Source of the DNA: Lingula anatina
Lineage: Eukaryota; Brachiopoda; Lingulata; Lingulida; Lingulidae
NCBI RefSeq assembly: GCF_001039355.2
Contig: NW_019776098.1
Span: forward strand, 37,254 to 101,253
Direction of reading: 5' to 3'
Length of the DNA: 64,000 nt
Shown here: one piece after another, positions 24,275 to 37,100 of the stretch
Layout: every line of letters begins with the position of its first letter
Numbering within the stretch: position 1 is the first letter of the stretch
The notes under the pieces: model-generated
The model's input: the letters and a program-made list of their open reading frames with translations, nothing else
Told to the model about the DNA's origin: nothing
The model's database searches: none
Program-made: the position numbers and the translations under genes

Positions 24275-24345
24275 ACTACGTTGCGGTCTCACCTTGAGAC
24301 CTTTCACCAGGTGATGACCTGGATAGACTGGTCACCTGATATATT
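24275..24345. repeat. Cluster of short perfect hairpins
   Basis: GGTCTCA-CCT-TGAGACC and CCAGGT-GATG-ACCTGG lie back to back, followed by CTGGTCACCTGA, which partly repeats the second stem. This is probably a degenerate repeat element just beyond the TCAF-like 3' end. Its family is unknown. Confidence 0.45.
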
Positions 24346-25651
24346 GATGTACGGCAAGGAATAGTCTCCAGCGCCCCTTCCCATATATCTGAGTTGTTAT
24401 ACATGAGGACTTCTTTCTTGTGAACTGTTGGCAGTCACAACAACCGCAATCCAGTAATTGTGTGTCACACTAAATGCAACGGTCCTGCGTGTGACCCAAC
24501 AGCTGCAATTAGTCAGGAACTTTACATCGTAAGAGAGAGAAAGAGGGAGAGTGCCTGTAGGTGCTCATGTCTGTATGCGTGAGTGCAATTAAACGACATA
24601 GATACGCAAAGATTTTTTTCACATTTGCTTCTAGCTTTCAGCTGTAAAACAAAATTTAATATTAGACTCGGAAAAAAAAATTCATTAAATAACCATGGCT
24701 GAATTATCCTTCCCATCATCACTGTTGCCTTCATCGGCGTCCTAGCTGCAATTAACCCATTGTAGCCCTCGTCATCAAAACAAACGGCAGCCATACTGGA
24801 GGGAGACCGGAATCGTCTGCTGTGCATGATCATGTCTACATGTACAATTTAGCATTTAATTTCTGTGTTTTCTTTGATATTAAACCGACTAAAATGATGA
24901 ATTACTGCAGGGTATATGATAGAGAGAAGATAACTAACTTAACAAGCGTTCACAGACTGCCTGCAGTGGTAACAATCCAAGGTGTAGGGCAAAAACCGTA
25001 AACGGAGGAGAGACGGAGGAGTGGCTTTGAATAAAGACTCATCGGACAAGTAAAGGATAAAACTAATTTATTTTACAGCAAAGAATGAAGACCCAGCTTT
25101 GCAGCCTTTACCATAAAAGAAAAAAAGTAGAAAACCAAAGGTGTATAAGATATGAGCGCACGTACACTGCATATTAGTAGTGCCCAAAAAGTCTTGGTGG
25201 AGAGTGTGTTGTAAAAACGTGTGGAAATACCCAGGCAGGGTTTCGACTTTCATTATGAAGACTCACTTATTGNTTCCAGAAATGTATTTTGCTTTCACCA
25301 TTTTCATTATAACGATCACTGACAACGGCTACTTCGCCATCGATCGGCATTTCATAAGTTAGTTTTGACCCCAAAATAATCATCATTTTTATAAATAGAC
25401 GTAGGTACATGTACTTAAAAACACCAATTTATTTGCCGTGATGTGAACTGTTATTTTGCCCATTTTACCATGAACGCAATTATTCACCCATGTCAGTAAT
25501 TTCCTAAATACGTTTATTTCACATAACAAACAAATTCATACAACTATCTGGCAGGCATACATTTGGACAGTTTTTTTTCTCGGACTGTATATCGTCCATG
25601 TTCCCCCTCCTCCAGATTGACTTCCATTTCATAATACCAACGAGAGCGCAG

Positions 25652-25835
25652 ACCTCCGCCAAGGCAGCGATTTTTGATTATTATTGATTATTGATCCGGA
25701 TCACCACCAAAAACTAAGCATCTGTTCCTTGGCCCACTGCTGACAGTTCCTGAAAATTTCATCAAAATCGGTCCATAACTTTGGAGTTATGTTGATGACA
25801 GACAGGGGTGAAAACATAACCTCCTTGGCAGAGGT
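25652..25835. mobile_element. Dispersed repeat with ACCTCCGCCAAGG ends (MITE-like)
   Basis: The left end ACCTCCGCCAAGG is the inverted complement of the right end CCTTGGCAGAGGT with one mismatch. The interior carries AAATTTCATCAAAATCGGTC, then CATAACTTTGGAGTTATG and ACAGACAGGGGTGAAAACAT. I recognise this wording as a repeat that recurs in many invertebrate genomes, with the consensus 'cttggcggaggt' ends. It is about 184 bp with no coding potential of its own. Confidence 0.65.
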
Positions 25836-28800
25836 ATAAAACATACGAAATAAAAAGTTTGACGATTTTAACTTTCCTGACCTTACACATCGGGATAAAA
25901 AAAAAACGTACGCTGCTAACATTGAAACACTTCAGGTAATTTGCACGAATAGATAAATGTCATTTACATCGGTTTCCGCCTAAAACAGTGCAATTATTTG
26001 GTAGCTCCGTGGGTAATTACAGTGTAACAATTTTTAGTATGAATGTAATTGTAATTTCCGCCGGGCTAATAACTGACAGTCATAAGATTGATGAGACGGT
26101 GGAACGCGATTCAACATTAATATATAATGAATAAACTCAGTACTGTCTGCCTCTTGGATCCACGCCTTTGTTTTAATTGGCGGTATAGAAATGTGATCCT
26201 CGCGTGAAGTAATGCGTGATTATCTTGAAAACTAATGAGGCAAAAAAACTTTTAACAAACTTCTATAAGGGGCGAACATGTTATTAATTTTTTTTTCTTG
26301 ACATGTACATTCAAATAACATGCAGGATGTTTTTATGTTACTTCCTTGTTGACTCTAAAACGAATTCCCCCTTTTCCTGGTTAATCATCACGATTTCAGT
26401 GGCAAGTGAAATTATATAGAGTGTGTTCTACGCGACGAGCGAATCTTCTGTACTTGCCAAGAAGAGCTTTTTTTAATCTGATGATCGGTAAATCTGATAA
26501 ATGTGTTGTTATTTATTAGAAGTTTGGTGGTAAACAGAAGACGCGCCACGCGGTCGATTTTGTATTTCTCCATTTACTTTCTATGCCAATCTCTTTCAGA
26601 GAAACTCTCAATTCTGTAAGAAAGTAAAATAAAGAAAAAAGACAAAAAGAAATTGTATTTAGACGAGTGCAAGCACTTTCCTCGACGACAATAGTCAATC
26701 ATCAGTGACCTGAGTCTCAGTGGAGCCTCTCGTTCTCTCCTACAGCTGGACGGAAAAACTGACCAATTCTTTTAGACAAAGTTGCTGTGTATTTCCCCGA
26801 CACAGTTTGAGAAATGGAAAGTACCGCAAGCACCGTTGTCTGATGTGCTTAATAACACAGTGTTTGATTTTTTTCTCTATCTTCAGGCAAATGTTGACTG
26901 CCCATTACTGGATTACTGTTATTTCTGTTGATAATTATCTTATTAGCCGAAAGTGATAGGGTGACAGATAAAAAAGGAGAAGAAAAAATAGCTTCGAGAA
27001 ATCAATGATTAAGATGGACAATATCATTTTAGTGCTCATATTCTCACGGGTTCTGAATTCCAAAATCCAGATTGTACGTGGTACACATTTGTCACTCACT
27101 GACTCAGAATAGCGATCTCTTTCCATTTATACACAACCTGCGTTTCTTCGGCTATGGCTATAGGCTTGTTTTGTTATGTGTTTTGTACTATAAAGTTATC
27201 AACCATTTAACGAAATTGCACATTCTGATAACTATTATTCTAGTAACCCCTTTAAACTGGCTATGTGTACTGCAATTAAATTGAATTTAAAAGAAATCGA
27301 ACTTAAGTCGCACCAAATGAAACACAGTGATGATAGACAACATCCCCAACACTGCGCGCTTGATCAGCAACTTACCAATTTTTCCAGTTGTGGAATATTC
27401 CAGCGACATTTACATTTACACGGAAAAAACCGTGGCATTATCAAGAAGATGTACGGATTGTAGCACGCTCGGCTGGATACAACATTCAATCGAGTTTTAA
27501 GCATAATCTACGCCATTTAAGCCGATTTCCTTACGTAACAACACAAAAACCTCTTATTTCAGGTATTATTTTAGCAAAAGCAAGTAACCCATGGTGAGGT
27601 ACGGATGTAGACAACCCATGAAGTTTAATGAAAAATGCTCAATTTGATTTGTAAACAATTTCCTGCTCAAATACAAAAAAGTCGAATAGTTTGTAATAAC
27701 CGTTTTATTCTTAAGAAGACTATGTACATAAATGATCACTATTTACAAATGATATATGTGTATGGCATTTCTGTAGGAAGGGTTGTATCTATACAAAAGA
27801 GTAAATGATAAAATATATGGCAAACATACGGATGCTCTGTACCTTACTCGTACAACTAGCTCGTATTAATAACAGCGACAAAGATTTGACGCATAAAAAT
27901 GAATGAACATTGCTGTTAGTTTACTAGATAAATCTTTCGTTGGCAAACATCAAATCCAAAATTATTCCCCGAGTTTCTACTTTATAACCCCTGTAGATAA
28001 ACCTTTACATATATAAAAAATATGCAAGAAGTATTTCGCGCGGTTTGACAAATAGGGCTGGGCCTTCCACAGTTAACTTTGCGTCCCCGTCTACAAGATA
28101 TACTGAAAGTCTAGCAGGTACAACGCCAGCTGGCAATTTCTAAGCCGAAGCTTCGTGTGGCTGATAGGAAAAAGTCACGAGACATGATTGTTACTGTGTA
28201 TACACAATTGAAGATGATTTTCACGCATGAAATATGTTCTGTTCAATGGAAAATTACCCGTTTTATCACACATAATTTATAGTATTTTTTATGCAGACTT
28301 TCACGCTGCATACATAAGTACCAACGGTGTTCAACAGCGCTCCTAGCGTATCTCACCAGCGGAGGACAACTTATCTGTGACAGTCGCTTTTTTAAATCAT
28401 GATTTCCTGTGAATATTGATCGTGTCACGTTTTACATCAGTTTTTGTTAATTTTTTGAAGGGCTCTGAAGCTCGGGCCATTTTATTCTTTTTTTTTGTCC
28501 GACATCAAACTCTAATCCAAATCCATCCCCGTCGTATCCACCTTTCTCACATACTCCGACCGTTTTTTTTTTACGTTGGACGCAAGGAATTCGGTTGTAA
28601 TCAATCATAATCAAAATGTTTTTTACTTGAACATATTTTTAAAATAGTTTCTGTCCCTTATTATTTTAGCACGATATTTGCATTGTAGCAGATTTTCCAA
28701 ATTAATAAATGTCTACAAGAACAATCAAAATTCTAATTTTTAAATAAAGTAATAATAAGATTTTTTTCAAGAAAATCTTATAGAAAAGCACCAGCTTTAT

Positions 28801-31794
28801 ATCCAACTGGTTAAAAAACAGTGCTGGGGTCGGCACCATCTCCACCAAGCGTTAACTCGAGTTTTATTCCTGAACTAGAGCATCTCAAAATAGAGTCCAT
28901 TTTTTAATGTCTGGAATAAATAAGTGCTTCTACACAGATTAATTTTGGTGAATCAGTGAACAGGCCTGTCTACCTCGATCACTCCCTTCTTTTTGCAAAG
29001 ACCAAAGTCCAGTGCTTTGAATATCAAGGGAATTCATATGTTAACATTCTGGAAACTTAAAAGGCATATGTGAGCACGCTGCATTATATCAAACGCAGAA
29101 ATATTCGATTAATGTAACAAATTTGATTTAGATCTCCAACAGCACCCATATGTTTTGCACCAAACACAGCCCTTACCTGTATAAGCAAACTTAAAAACTT
29201 TGGGTTTCAAAAGTTGGTAGGCCTTCCATGCAATACTGAGCAGACAAGTGTATGATGTTTCGATCCGAAAAAATTATGTGTAAATGTTAGAATTGCAATA
29301 AAGTTAAAAAGAGAACCAATTGAGGGTGGGCTATTCCTTTTTAAAGAAATCATCTTGAAACAAGTTTAGTCAGTATAATATTTACCGTGTCGTACAAAAG
29401 ACTACAGACAATGCAATTAATTAAGATTTTACATACAGAGGTAACATTTACTGGGTGAACGCCGCCTGACGCATACAAATGTATGGCGAGGGGTGCTTGG
29501 TACCAAACAAGAGCAGAGAAGAATGAGGGTTTTATCGCTCCTACCCCACCTCCCGTCCCAAATGTTCGACGTGTCTTTGCGTAAAGAATGGTCACGCACC
29601 ACATAAGACGAAGGCGGTGACCTTGTGACTGCTTCAAAGGAGTGGTTTTCGGTGGTTTTCTGTCAAAGGGGTTTCCAAAACGTTCTTCGGGATACTGGGC
29701 TATGCAACCATTCCACTGCAATTAAACACGCCGATCCCAACTTAAAGGTAACAATATCATTAATTTCCCGCTCCGAAACCATGTCCGTTTTAAACATAAT
29801 TTGGCCCATTTTCAGTAATGCATTCAGTTAGGCAACTAACAATTTAAACCTCCAACAATGGCACGACTTTACTTCACAACTAGTTAGGTTATTCACATTG
29901 GCATTGGGGTGTAATCAGCCTGTCAAAAGCATGTTATTCTTACTTTTGTGCGGTATACAGTTAGCAGCCACAGAGATGCAGTCGACACCAATTCGAATCA
30001 GAGCAGTTCTACAATAGCAGATTTGGACCGCACCAATCAATGAGTAAAGGATTATACAAAATGGGAGTTGGGTTAGGAGAGAAACTGGCAATGATTCACC
30101 CACCTTTTACACATCGAAAATTACAGACAACTGCGGCAAATAGGAGACACAGGCATCTCCCGTACCCGCCTCTATGCACTTCGCCTGCAAACCATAACTT
30201 TGACTCTTTTCTCCTCTTCCTCACCCCTCTAGGTAGTTGAATATTTCTATCACAAATTAATAGTAAGAAAAACTTCCTTATGGAGACAGAAATTCAAATG
30301 TTACAAAGTTTTCAGGACAGGTGTTAAGAACTACATACAAGTTTTTTGAGTTGAGCAGGACCCACCCATCCCCCTCTAAACTGTAACTCATAACCACTTA
30401 TAAAATGGATCAATATCATGAACTTCATATACCAACATATGTAATACTTGTAACTCTTCCTCTGTAGATGCAGTAAAGCTGTACACTGTAGAAGAAAACT
30501 ATTTCACTCTATTGCCAAGATCTTCCAGAAAATACACCTTAAAACTTGTGTATTTTTCTATACTGGTTTATAAATTATGCTAAATCCCTCAAAACCCCCA
30601 GGTGTAGATATCTGTTAATAAAAAGTGACAATTGGTAATTTTAATATAATAATATAATATATTATATATAATGTGTACAGTGTATACAGGTAATTATGAA
30701 CATATTAAATGATTACAATATCTAAATAGATAACATGTGCATTGATTACTTTACATAAGTTCTACAAAGAACACTTTAAAAGTGTAATCACAAACTAAAT
30801 GACTAATTTATGTCAAAATATTTCTATCATCTGTAAAAATAGCCCCTATGAGAACAGTTTCATTTTTGATAATGTACAAGCAATCTTCGTGAAGAAGAGC
30901 CTATTTCAACTTGTATAGATCTCCAGATTAAAAAATATAACCCAATCCATGAAGAAACCAGACATGGTCCTCTGAAATGAACCGCGAGCACAACTTCTGT
31001 GGATCAATTAAATAATGGCTTTTCAATCATTCCCTTAATTACGTCAAACTCAGTTTACACTGCAGACCCATCACTCTATTTAGTTGCACTGATTTCCATC
31101 CTCATAGCCATCCACATTTAGGTCCAGTCCAATGCAAAGGTACCCCTGTATGGATTTCAAGTGCACTCATGGAATATTCATGATCCAGCCCCCTTCACTG
31201 TAGGTAAGCTGCCCCCTTACTTGGATATATAGTAGTTTTGCTAAACTGTCCATGCTGGTGGCAGTTTGTTGGTAATTTCAGCACTAGGGGTTTCTTCACT
31301 GGATTCTCCATCAATAAATGTCTAAGGCCTGTCAGATAGACAACAATCTCGACGCTCCTGTGCACAAAGTATGAAGTTGGTTTTTGGAATAGTAATTGAC
31401 AGCTTTCCAATAATAGTATGCTTTTTTTGAAAGATTACTAATACTGTGAAATTAATAAGAATTACAAATCTTTCTCCCCAATGATTTACCAATATTAATT
31501 TTGATGTCTCTTGGGAGTCGGAAAATGACCAGAACTTCCAGTCACTGTTCCCTGTTGGACAAGTGTTGGGTTTTGCCTCGACACAAAATCAAAGCTAGAC
31601 TTAACCATAGCCAGAACTCTTTGATTTATGCCAACAAACTCATGTGGTCCGAGTACATACCAAATGCTCGATGTGCTGCTGTTTGAAGTTGAAAATAAAA
31701 ATATTGAGCAAATCCATCTCACACTTCTGGTCATGTACCTATAAGAATCCTAACCCGCCGATGAAAACAACAACATACTCTCTGTGGGCGGAGG

Positions 31795-34113
31795 TCAGCC
31801 CAAGATTTGATCCAAGATACTCAGCTCTGTACCTTGAGTGTTCACAGAGTCGAATAGATCTCCTGAATTGTCTAAAGGATAGCCGCCATTTTGATAGTTT
31901 CTCCCAGGGGGGCCTTGCTGGGGTACACCCCCTGCCATCATCATCTGTTGCTGCTGCATGTGAATATTGTGCTGCATCATTGCATTCTCTTGTGCCGCCC
32001 CTGGGGGAAGAGAGCCAGGGGGAATTCCTCCTGACATCATTGCACGCTGGGCCTGCATCCCTCCTGTTGACCCCGCTGTTGAGTAGGTGCCATTTTGAGC
32101 AGCAAAGCTCCCATATTGCATCATACTGTGAGGTGTCATTTGTTGTGGGGGGCGGGCCATGCCAGGGTAATGAGGGCCCTGGCTCTGGCTGCGACCCCAA
32201 TTTGGGGTCCGCTGTTCAGAAATGTTCAACCCTGCAGGACCCACATTGACATTAGGGGGCCTCTCATTTCTCATCAGAGGGCTGGTGTACGTGGGGGTGC
32301 TGGGCTTGCTGGGCTGATTGTATGCCGACTGAGAGCCTGGAGCCCCAGGGTAACTTTGCTGCCTCTGCATTCCTGCAGAGTACCCTGCCTGAATCCCTGG
32401 GGGCCCTACTGTCCCAGGGGTCCCTGGGAGGTTTTCACTTTTTACAGGTCCAAAGCCAGCACTTTGATTGACACTTGTTTGATTGACCATGTTTTGCATG
32501 GTTTGTAAAGGGTTGCTGGACCCCATGCTTGCTTGGTATGCTGCTGCTGCAGCTGCCGCTGAATGGGGCGGAGCAGAGCCCGGGTGCATTTTATACTCCG
32601 GAGGTGGCGGACGGTTATTGAGGTACTGCATGTGTGCCGCCTGCTGCTGCTGCTGTTGTTGGTGCTGTCGCTGCTGTTCCATCTCCCGTTTCTGCTGCTC
32701 CTCCTGACGCATTTTCGCTTGCATCATGTGTGCATGCTGCTGCTGTTGCTGCATACGCATGTGTTGCTCGTTCATGTTATACTGAGCATTGTTTTGTGCA
32801 TGTTGTGCTGCAATGTTAAAGGACTGTCTCTGAGCCATAGATATGGGGGTCCCCTGCCCTGCGTTAATGTTCATATGTTGTGTCTGTGACACTTGCATTC
32901 TCTGTGATCCCTGCATCACCTCCATGTTCTGGCTCTGTGTAATTTGCAGAGAATTTCCAGGTAGAGCTTGCCCCTGGCTTGATGCAGGACCAAACTGATT
33001 CTGAAGCTGACGTAATGACGATGGTGGCATCCCATTCATCATGTCAGGAGAGTAATGAGAAAGAGGCTTGGTGCCTGCGTAGGATAAAGAGGGGTCCTGC
33101 ATGCCCCCTGCCATGGGGTGACCAGGGGGGAGCTGCTGCCGATGTACCTCCACCTCCCCTGGCCCCGCCCTGGGGACCTGCTGGCTGTAAGGGTACACCC
33201 CTTGCTGGTTATATGGCATGGCAGACTGGGGATACCCAGGGTACGCACCTCGGGAGTACTGCATCTCATGCTGCTCGGCATACGGTGGCTTGGCTGCCAT
33301 ATTGGGGTACCCTCCCCCCGAGCTCTGATGTTGAGCAGCCATTTGTTTTAATGTCTCTGCTGCAGGTCCCCCTGTGTCAAGCAAAGAGGGTGGTGGCCCC
33401 CCTGTGTTGGGCGTGTGAGGCAGGTGCTGTGGCTGTTGCCTGTAGGCATTGGTAGCAGCAGGCATGGGGGGACCACTGGGCACAGAGTTCATAGGGTTCA
33501 TATGCTGATCAAAGATTGGCCCAGGGGTGCCCTGTTGGCCATCAGGGAACTGGGGTGGATGCATGCTTTGAGTGGCACCCCCATACATCATGCCATTGTT
33601 TGAATATGTACTCCCTCCTGGGCTCTTGTCCTTGGCATCTGCACAGTGTGTAATGATATCAAAATCCTTGAGAATATCTGCTGGTATTTCTTTCATCAGT
33701 TCTGGGGGGATTCCCTCCCCCTCCTCCTTTGCGAGTGTGTCTAGAATATCCTGGAGCTCATCGACATTGACATCCGTGCCATCCAGTGGGGGACTGCAGC
33801 TCTGTTCCTCTATAGGCTCCTGTTTAGGCTGTTTACAGTCTACAGAAGTGCTAGTGTGAACATTGGTGCCGTCGTTCAGAGCCCCAGCGTGTGTGCGCAC
33901 AGTGGCACTGACAGTGAGGTCAGTCTGGCTGTTCTGGGGATGTTCTGAGTGGGATTTAATCTGGACTTGGACTGACAGGCTGCCCACACTGTTCTGAGTT
34001 GCCGTGGAAGGTCTACTGTGCTTGGCCTGTGGCGAGGCTGCCTGATCACAATGGTAACCCGAGTCTATATTTTCACCGCCATTGTTCCCCTCGAGTTTCC
34101 TTTTCAATTTTTG
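31795..34113 (-). CDS. MAML: Mastermind exon 2: acidic, Q/P/M-rich activation region
   Basis: After QKLKRKLEG comes a serine/threonine region containing PKQEPIEE (a SUMO-type consensus). An acidic segment with NVDELQDILDTLAKEE and ILKDFDIITHC, a plausible p300/CBP-contact region, follows. Then there is a long G/P/M/Q/Y-rich low-complexity stretch with polyQ (RQHQQQQQQQ) and an Ala run. The frame stays open for 2.3 kb in this composition, and shadow frames in cysteine or leucine on the plus strand arise from the CAG repeats. The stop is at 31795. Confidence 0.9.
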   Translation of the reverse strand, partial: QKLKRKLEGNNGGENIDSGYHCDQAASPQAKHSRPSTATQNSVGSLSVQVQIKSHSEHPQNSQTDLTVSATVRTHAGALNDGTNVHTSTSVDCKQPKQEPIEEQSCSPPLDGTDVNVDELQDILDTLAKEEGEGIPPELMKEIPADILKDFDIITHCADAKDKSPGGSTYSNNGMMYGGATQSMHPPQFPDGQQGTPGPIFDQHMNPMNSVPSGPPMPAATNAYRQQPQHLPHTPNTGGPPPSLLDTGGPAAETLKQMAAQHQSSGGGYPNMAAKPPYAEQHEMQYSRGAYPGYPQSAMPYNQQGVYPYSQQVPRAGPGEVEVHRQQLPPGHPMAGGMQDPSLSYAGTKPLSHYSPDMMNGMPPSSLRQLQNQFGPASSQGQALPGNSLQITQSQNMEVMQGSQRMQVSQTQHMNINAGQGTPISMAQRQSFNIAAQHAQNNAQYNMNEQHMRMQQQQQHAHMMQAKMRQEEQQKREMEQQRQHQQQQQQQAAHMQYLNNRPPPPEYKMHPGSAPPHSAAAAAAAYQASMGSSNPLQTMQNMVNQTSVNQSAGFGPVKSENLPGTPGTVGPPGIQAGYSAGMQRQQSYPGAPGSQSAYNQPSKPSTPTYTSPLMRNERPPNVNVGPAGLNISEQRTPNWGRSQSQGPHYPGMARPPQQMTPHSMMQYGSFAAQNGTYSTAGSTGGMQAQRAMMSGGIPPGSLPPGAAQENAMMQHNIHMQQQQMMMAGGVPQQGPPGRNYQNGGYPLDNSGDLFDSVNTQGTELSILDQILG

Positions 34114-37100
34114 CTGTAAGAAAGGCGACATAAGAGTAAACAAGAGGTACAAACTGTTTAATCTAACTGCACTGTGATAGGCAGCAAAATATTGCCCAGA
34201 AAGAGGCATAATAGACTTTGATTGTATGCACAATGCCAACTACAGTGAAAGCAAAATATAAACGGCTTATGCATTATATCTAAGTGAATAACTTAACTGA
34301 AAGAACATTACTAAAAGCAGATAATTCATATAATCAAGACAAGCAAGCCAGTCGCTCCTTGCCATACAACCTGTCACAAAGACGGGTGCAACGAAGCGCT
34401 TAAAGCCCTACAAGGGAGATATGGGACTGGTTTGTTTAGACATCATACAATAGGGGAGAAAAGAAACGGAGAATGTAATTGACAGGTTGGCTGACAGACT
34501 TTGTGTTTTCTTTTGGAACCTTTACAATAGTGGAAAAGAAGGTGTATTTATTAAGGAGATGTATACGCGTAATAATTTAAACACTGAAGTGATACCCTGA
34601 GTGAGGAGTAAAACCAACTTAAGTAGAAGCTTGTATCAGCTGTACTCCCTTGTACGTGGTCTAGCTCCGACCCACTTCCCCCTCTTAATACCTGTACTTA
34701 ACACCCTACAAATGAGTTAATTCAGTTCGCAAAGGTCGTTTGAGGTAACTTGTAAATGGACTGTTACCAGCACCATATATAGGGACCTTCTACCAGGGCT
34801 TAAACCAGTCAAATAAAAGTACACCTTTCATATGTTATGATAATTCAATGTTCTGATGTGCAGATTTTTGTAATTTACATAGAAACTGGACTGTACAGAA
34901 AACGTTTTACGAAATGTTTTAACGCTGCTGCAGACAATATTCCAGTGATGCATTGCTGTACTTAAATCGATCAATTTTATCTCCTTCACTTACAGATATT
35001 ATCTCACGCAGCCTTCATTTCAACAAGTTGACAAACCAACCAACAACGCTAATTAGTCCACCTTTCTGACTCCCAAGTAGAGTGAAAACCAAACCTCTGT
35101 AATAAGGAGTCCAATTTCTAATCCATTTGATTAAGGCACAATGGGAACCAAGTAAACCACAAAATAAATATTTTATAGAGAAGTTATTGATCTCAGTTAT
35201 ATCTGAGTCTGCTTTTTCATCCGTGGGCATTGTTTAAAGGTAAACACTGGAGCTGGGAAATTGACTTGTGACAAAATTACTTCAAGTACCATCTCTTCTA
35301 TTAAGCCTTTTTTGTCTGCAAGACCAACTCAGACTAGATACAGACTAAACTATCACCACCAGTTAACATTTAGGACTTCCATATCTTATTTAAAAATTTT
35401 AAATCCCATGTTGAGTACAACGCTTTTCTAGTGATATCAGATAAGTTGCATTTACAGTTAAGTAGTGACAGCTTAATTTGGTAAGGTACTACACAGCAGA
35501 TTTTGAATCATGATTTCTAATTATTTTCAATGCTGGGCACTGAAATACAGTGGCAGGAGGCAGCACATCTGGAGGATTAGACTGGCCCTAAATGGTTAGA
35601 AATCCGAATCACACAGTCCGCTGAGATAGTATGCTGCTAAATTAAACTATCGCAGAAGACACCTCCAGTCCAAGTTATGTTCCATATTAACAAGGCCTAC
35701 AATAATGATTACTTGTGTCCACTTAGAGCATTCCATTGACCTACAACAATTAATAGCCATTTCAATGAAAAACACTATTAACAGCGATAATAGAAGTAAT
35801 ACATCAAATAAAAGTGCCCCTCTAGGCACTCTCTCTGTGTCTTGTGTACCTTTATAGAGGGAGAATTTACAAACACCCCAGAAGTGTTTACCTGACTTTA
35901 ACACTTCCACCAGATATTCCATGTGCCAGATTGTAAATATCTCACAGAACATCAGATAAGGCTGTTCTACAATGTACAACATAGCTGACATTTACCACAC
36001 TTGGATTGTCCCCATGTTAAGTACAACTTGAGTACCCTTAGAGAGTAAGGACAAGTTCCCATCAGGACCAAGTTAGAACTCCAAAAAACTGTCTTACAGA
36101 TACAGTCAGGTGACCAAAAGGCAAAACATGAGATTCAGATATTTAAGCCAGTTGAATTCAAATTATCTGCAAGTAGACTCAAGTTGGGCCTGTTCTGAAC
36201 AGGTCTTGTGTTGAAAGTACTCATTTAGGGCGTGTTTACACTTGATAGGAAATGTTTCCTGGCAAACATCATTTCTCTTTCAGTGCCAGCATGACTGTGT
36301 CTATTAACACAGATGGATGTAGAAGCTATCTTCATTTTGCAGAACTGATGCACTCAAATGTTTAAAGTAGTCTACTTGGGTATGCACAATACCGAAACTA
36401 AATTTCATTGAAAAAAGATTGCAGTCCCCCTCTCTTCCCTTGGTCTGTTCCAACATTTTATACAATGTCATTTAAAATACAAATTCTCATTTTTACAAAT
36501 TCTGATTGTATAGCGATATCAGAGACTTTTTACCTTATTCTAGATGTGAACCTGGTTCTAAAACTTCCTCACTGTCACTTATGAATATTGTAACCGGTCA
36601 TGTGTGCTATTCTACTCATTCAACTGTAGACAACTAAGTGCAGGGAAATTAACTAGATGTTTTTTTCATGCCAAGACCTAATATCCCTATCCAATGTGAA
36701 CATAATTGACTGGCTGAGGACTTGGGGGAAGATCAATAAAACGGTGAACAGAAGTTTCACACTTTTCACACAAGCTGATAGCTTTGCTGCAAGTGGACAC
36801 TTGACTTAATACAGTTTCTTGAAAGCTTTGTTTAAATCAGTATATTATATATATTTTACTGAGTTGGTTCTTCTTGTTTTATTTCAATAACCACTTAGGC
36901 ATGAAGGATATTTTTTGAAACAAACGTGACATAGTTGTTTAAAGGCTTGAAGGTTTTTTAACTAGACAAAGTGCTGAGCATGATGAGCACTGTTATAAAA
37001 CATCCTGGTTTTCTGAAACACCAGCAGGCTGTAGCTACCTTTGAAAAAGAAAACTTGGGATCAGAGATGAACTATACTTGTATCTTCATCTGACTTCATT

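Larger units (their letters stand above)
24146..31794. other. Convergent intergenic region and Mastermind 3' UTR
   Basis: TCAF-like transcription enters from the left and Mastermind from the right. No protein-coding exon is supported. A 123-codon minus-strand open frame at 29350-29721 has no recognised relatives. A single undetermined base is at 25273. Hairpins at 24275-24345 and a dispersed repeat at 25652-25835 are listed separately. The Mastermind 3' UTR occupies an unknown part of the right side; ATTAAA on the minus strand at 30640-30645 is one possible signal. Confidence 0.5.

Noticed and set aside
32483-32889. Plus-strand cysteine/leucine-rich frames opposite Mastermind
   Set aside because: They are antisense shadows of CAG-rich glutamine codons in exon 2.
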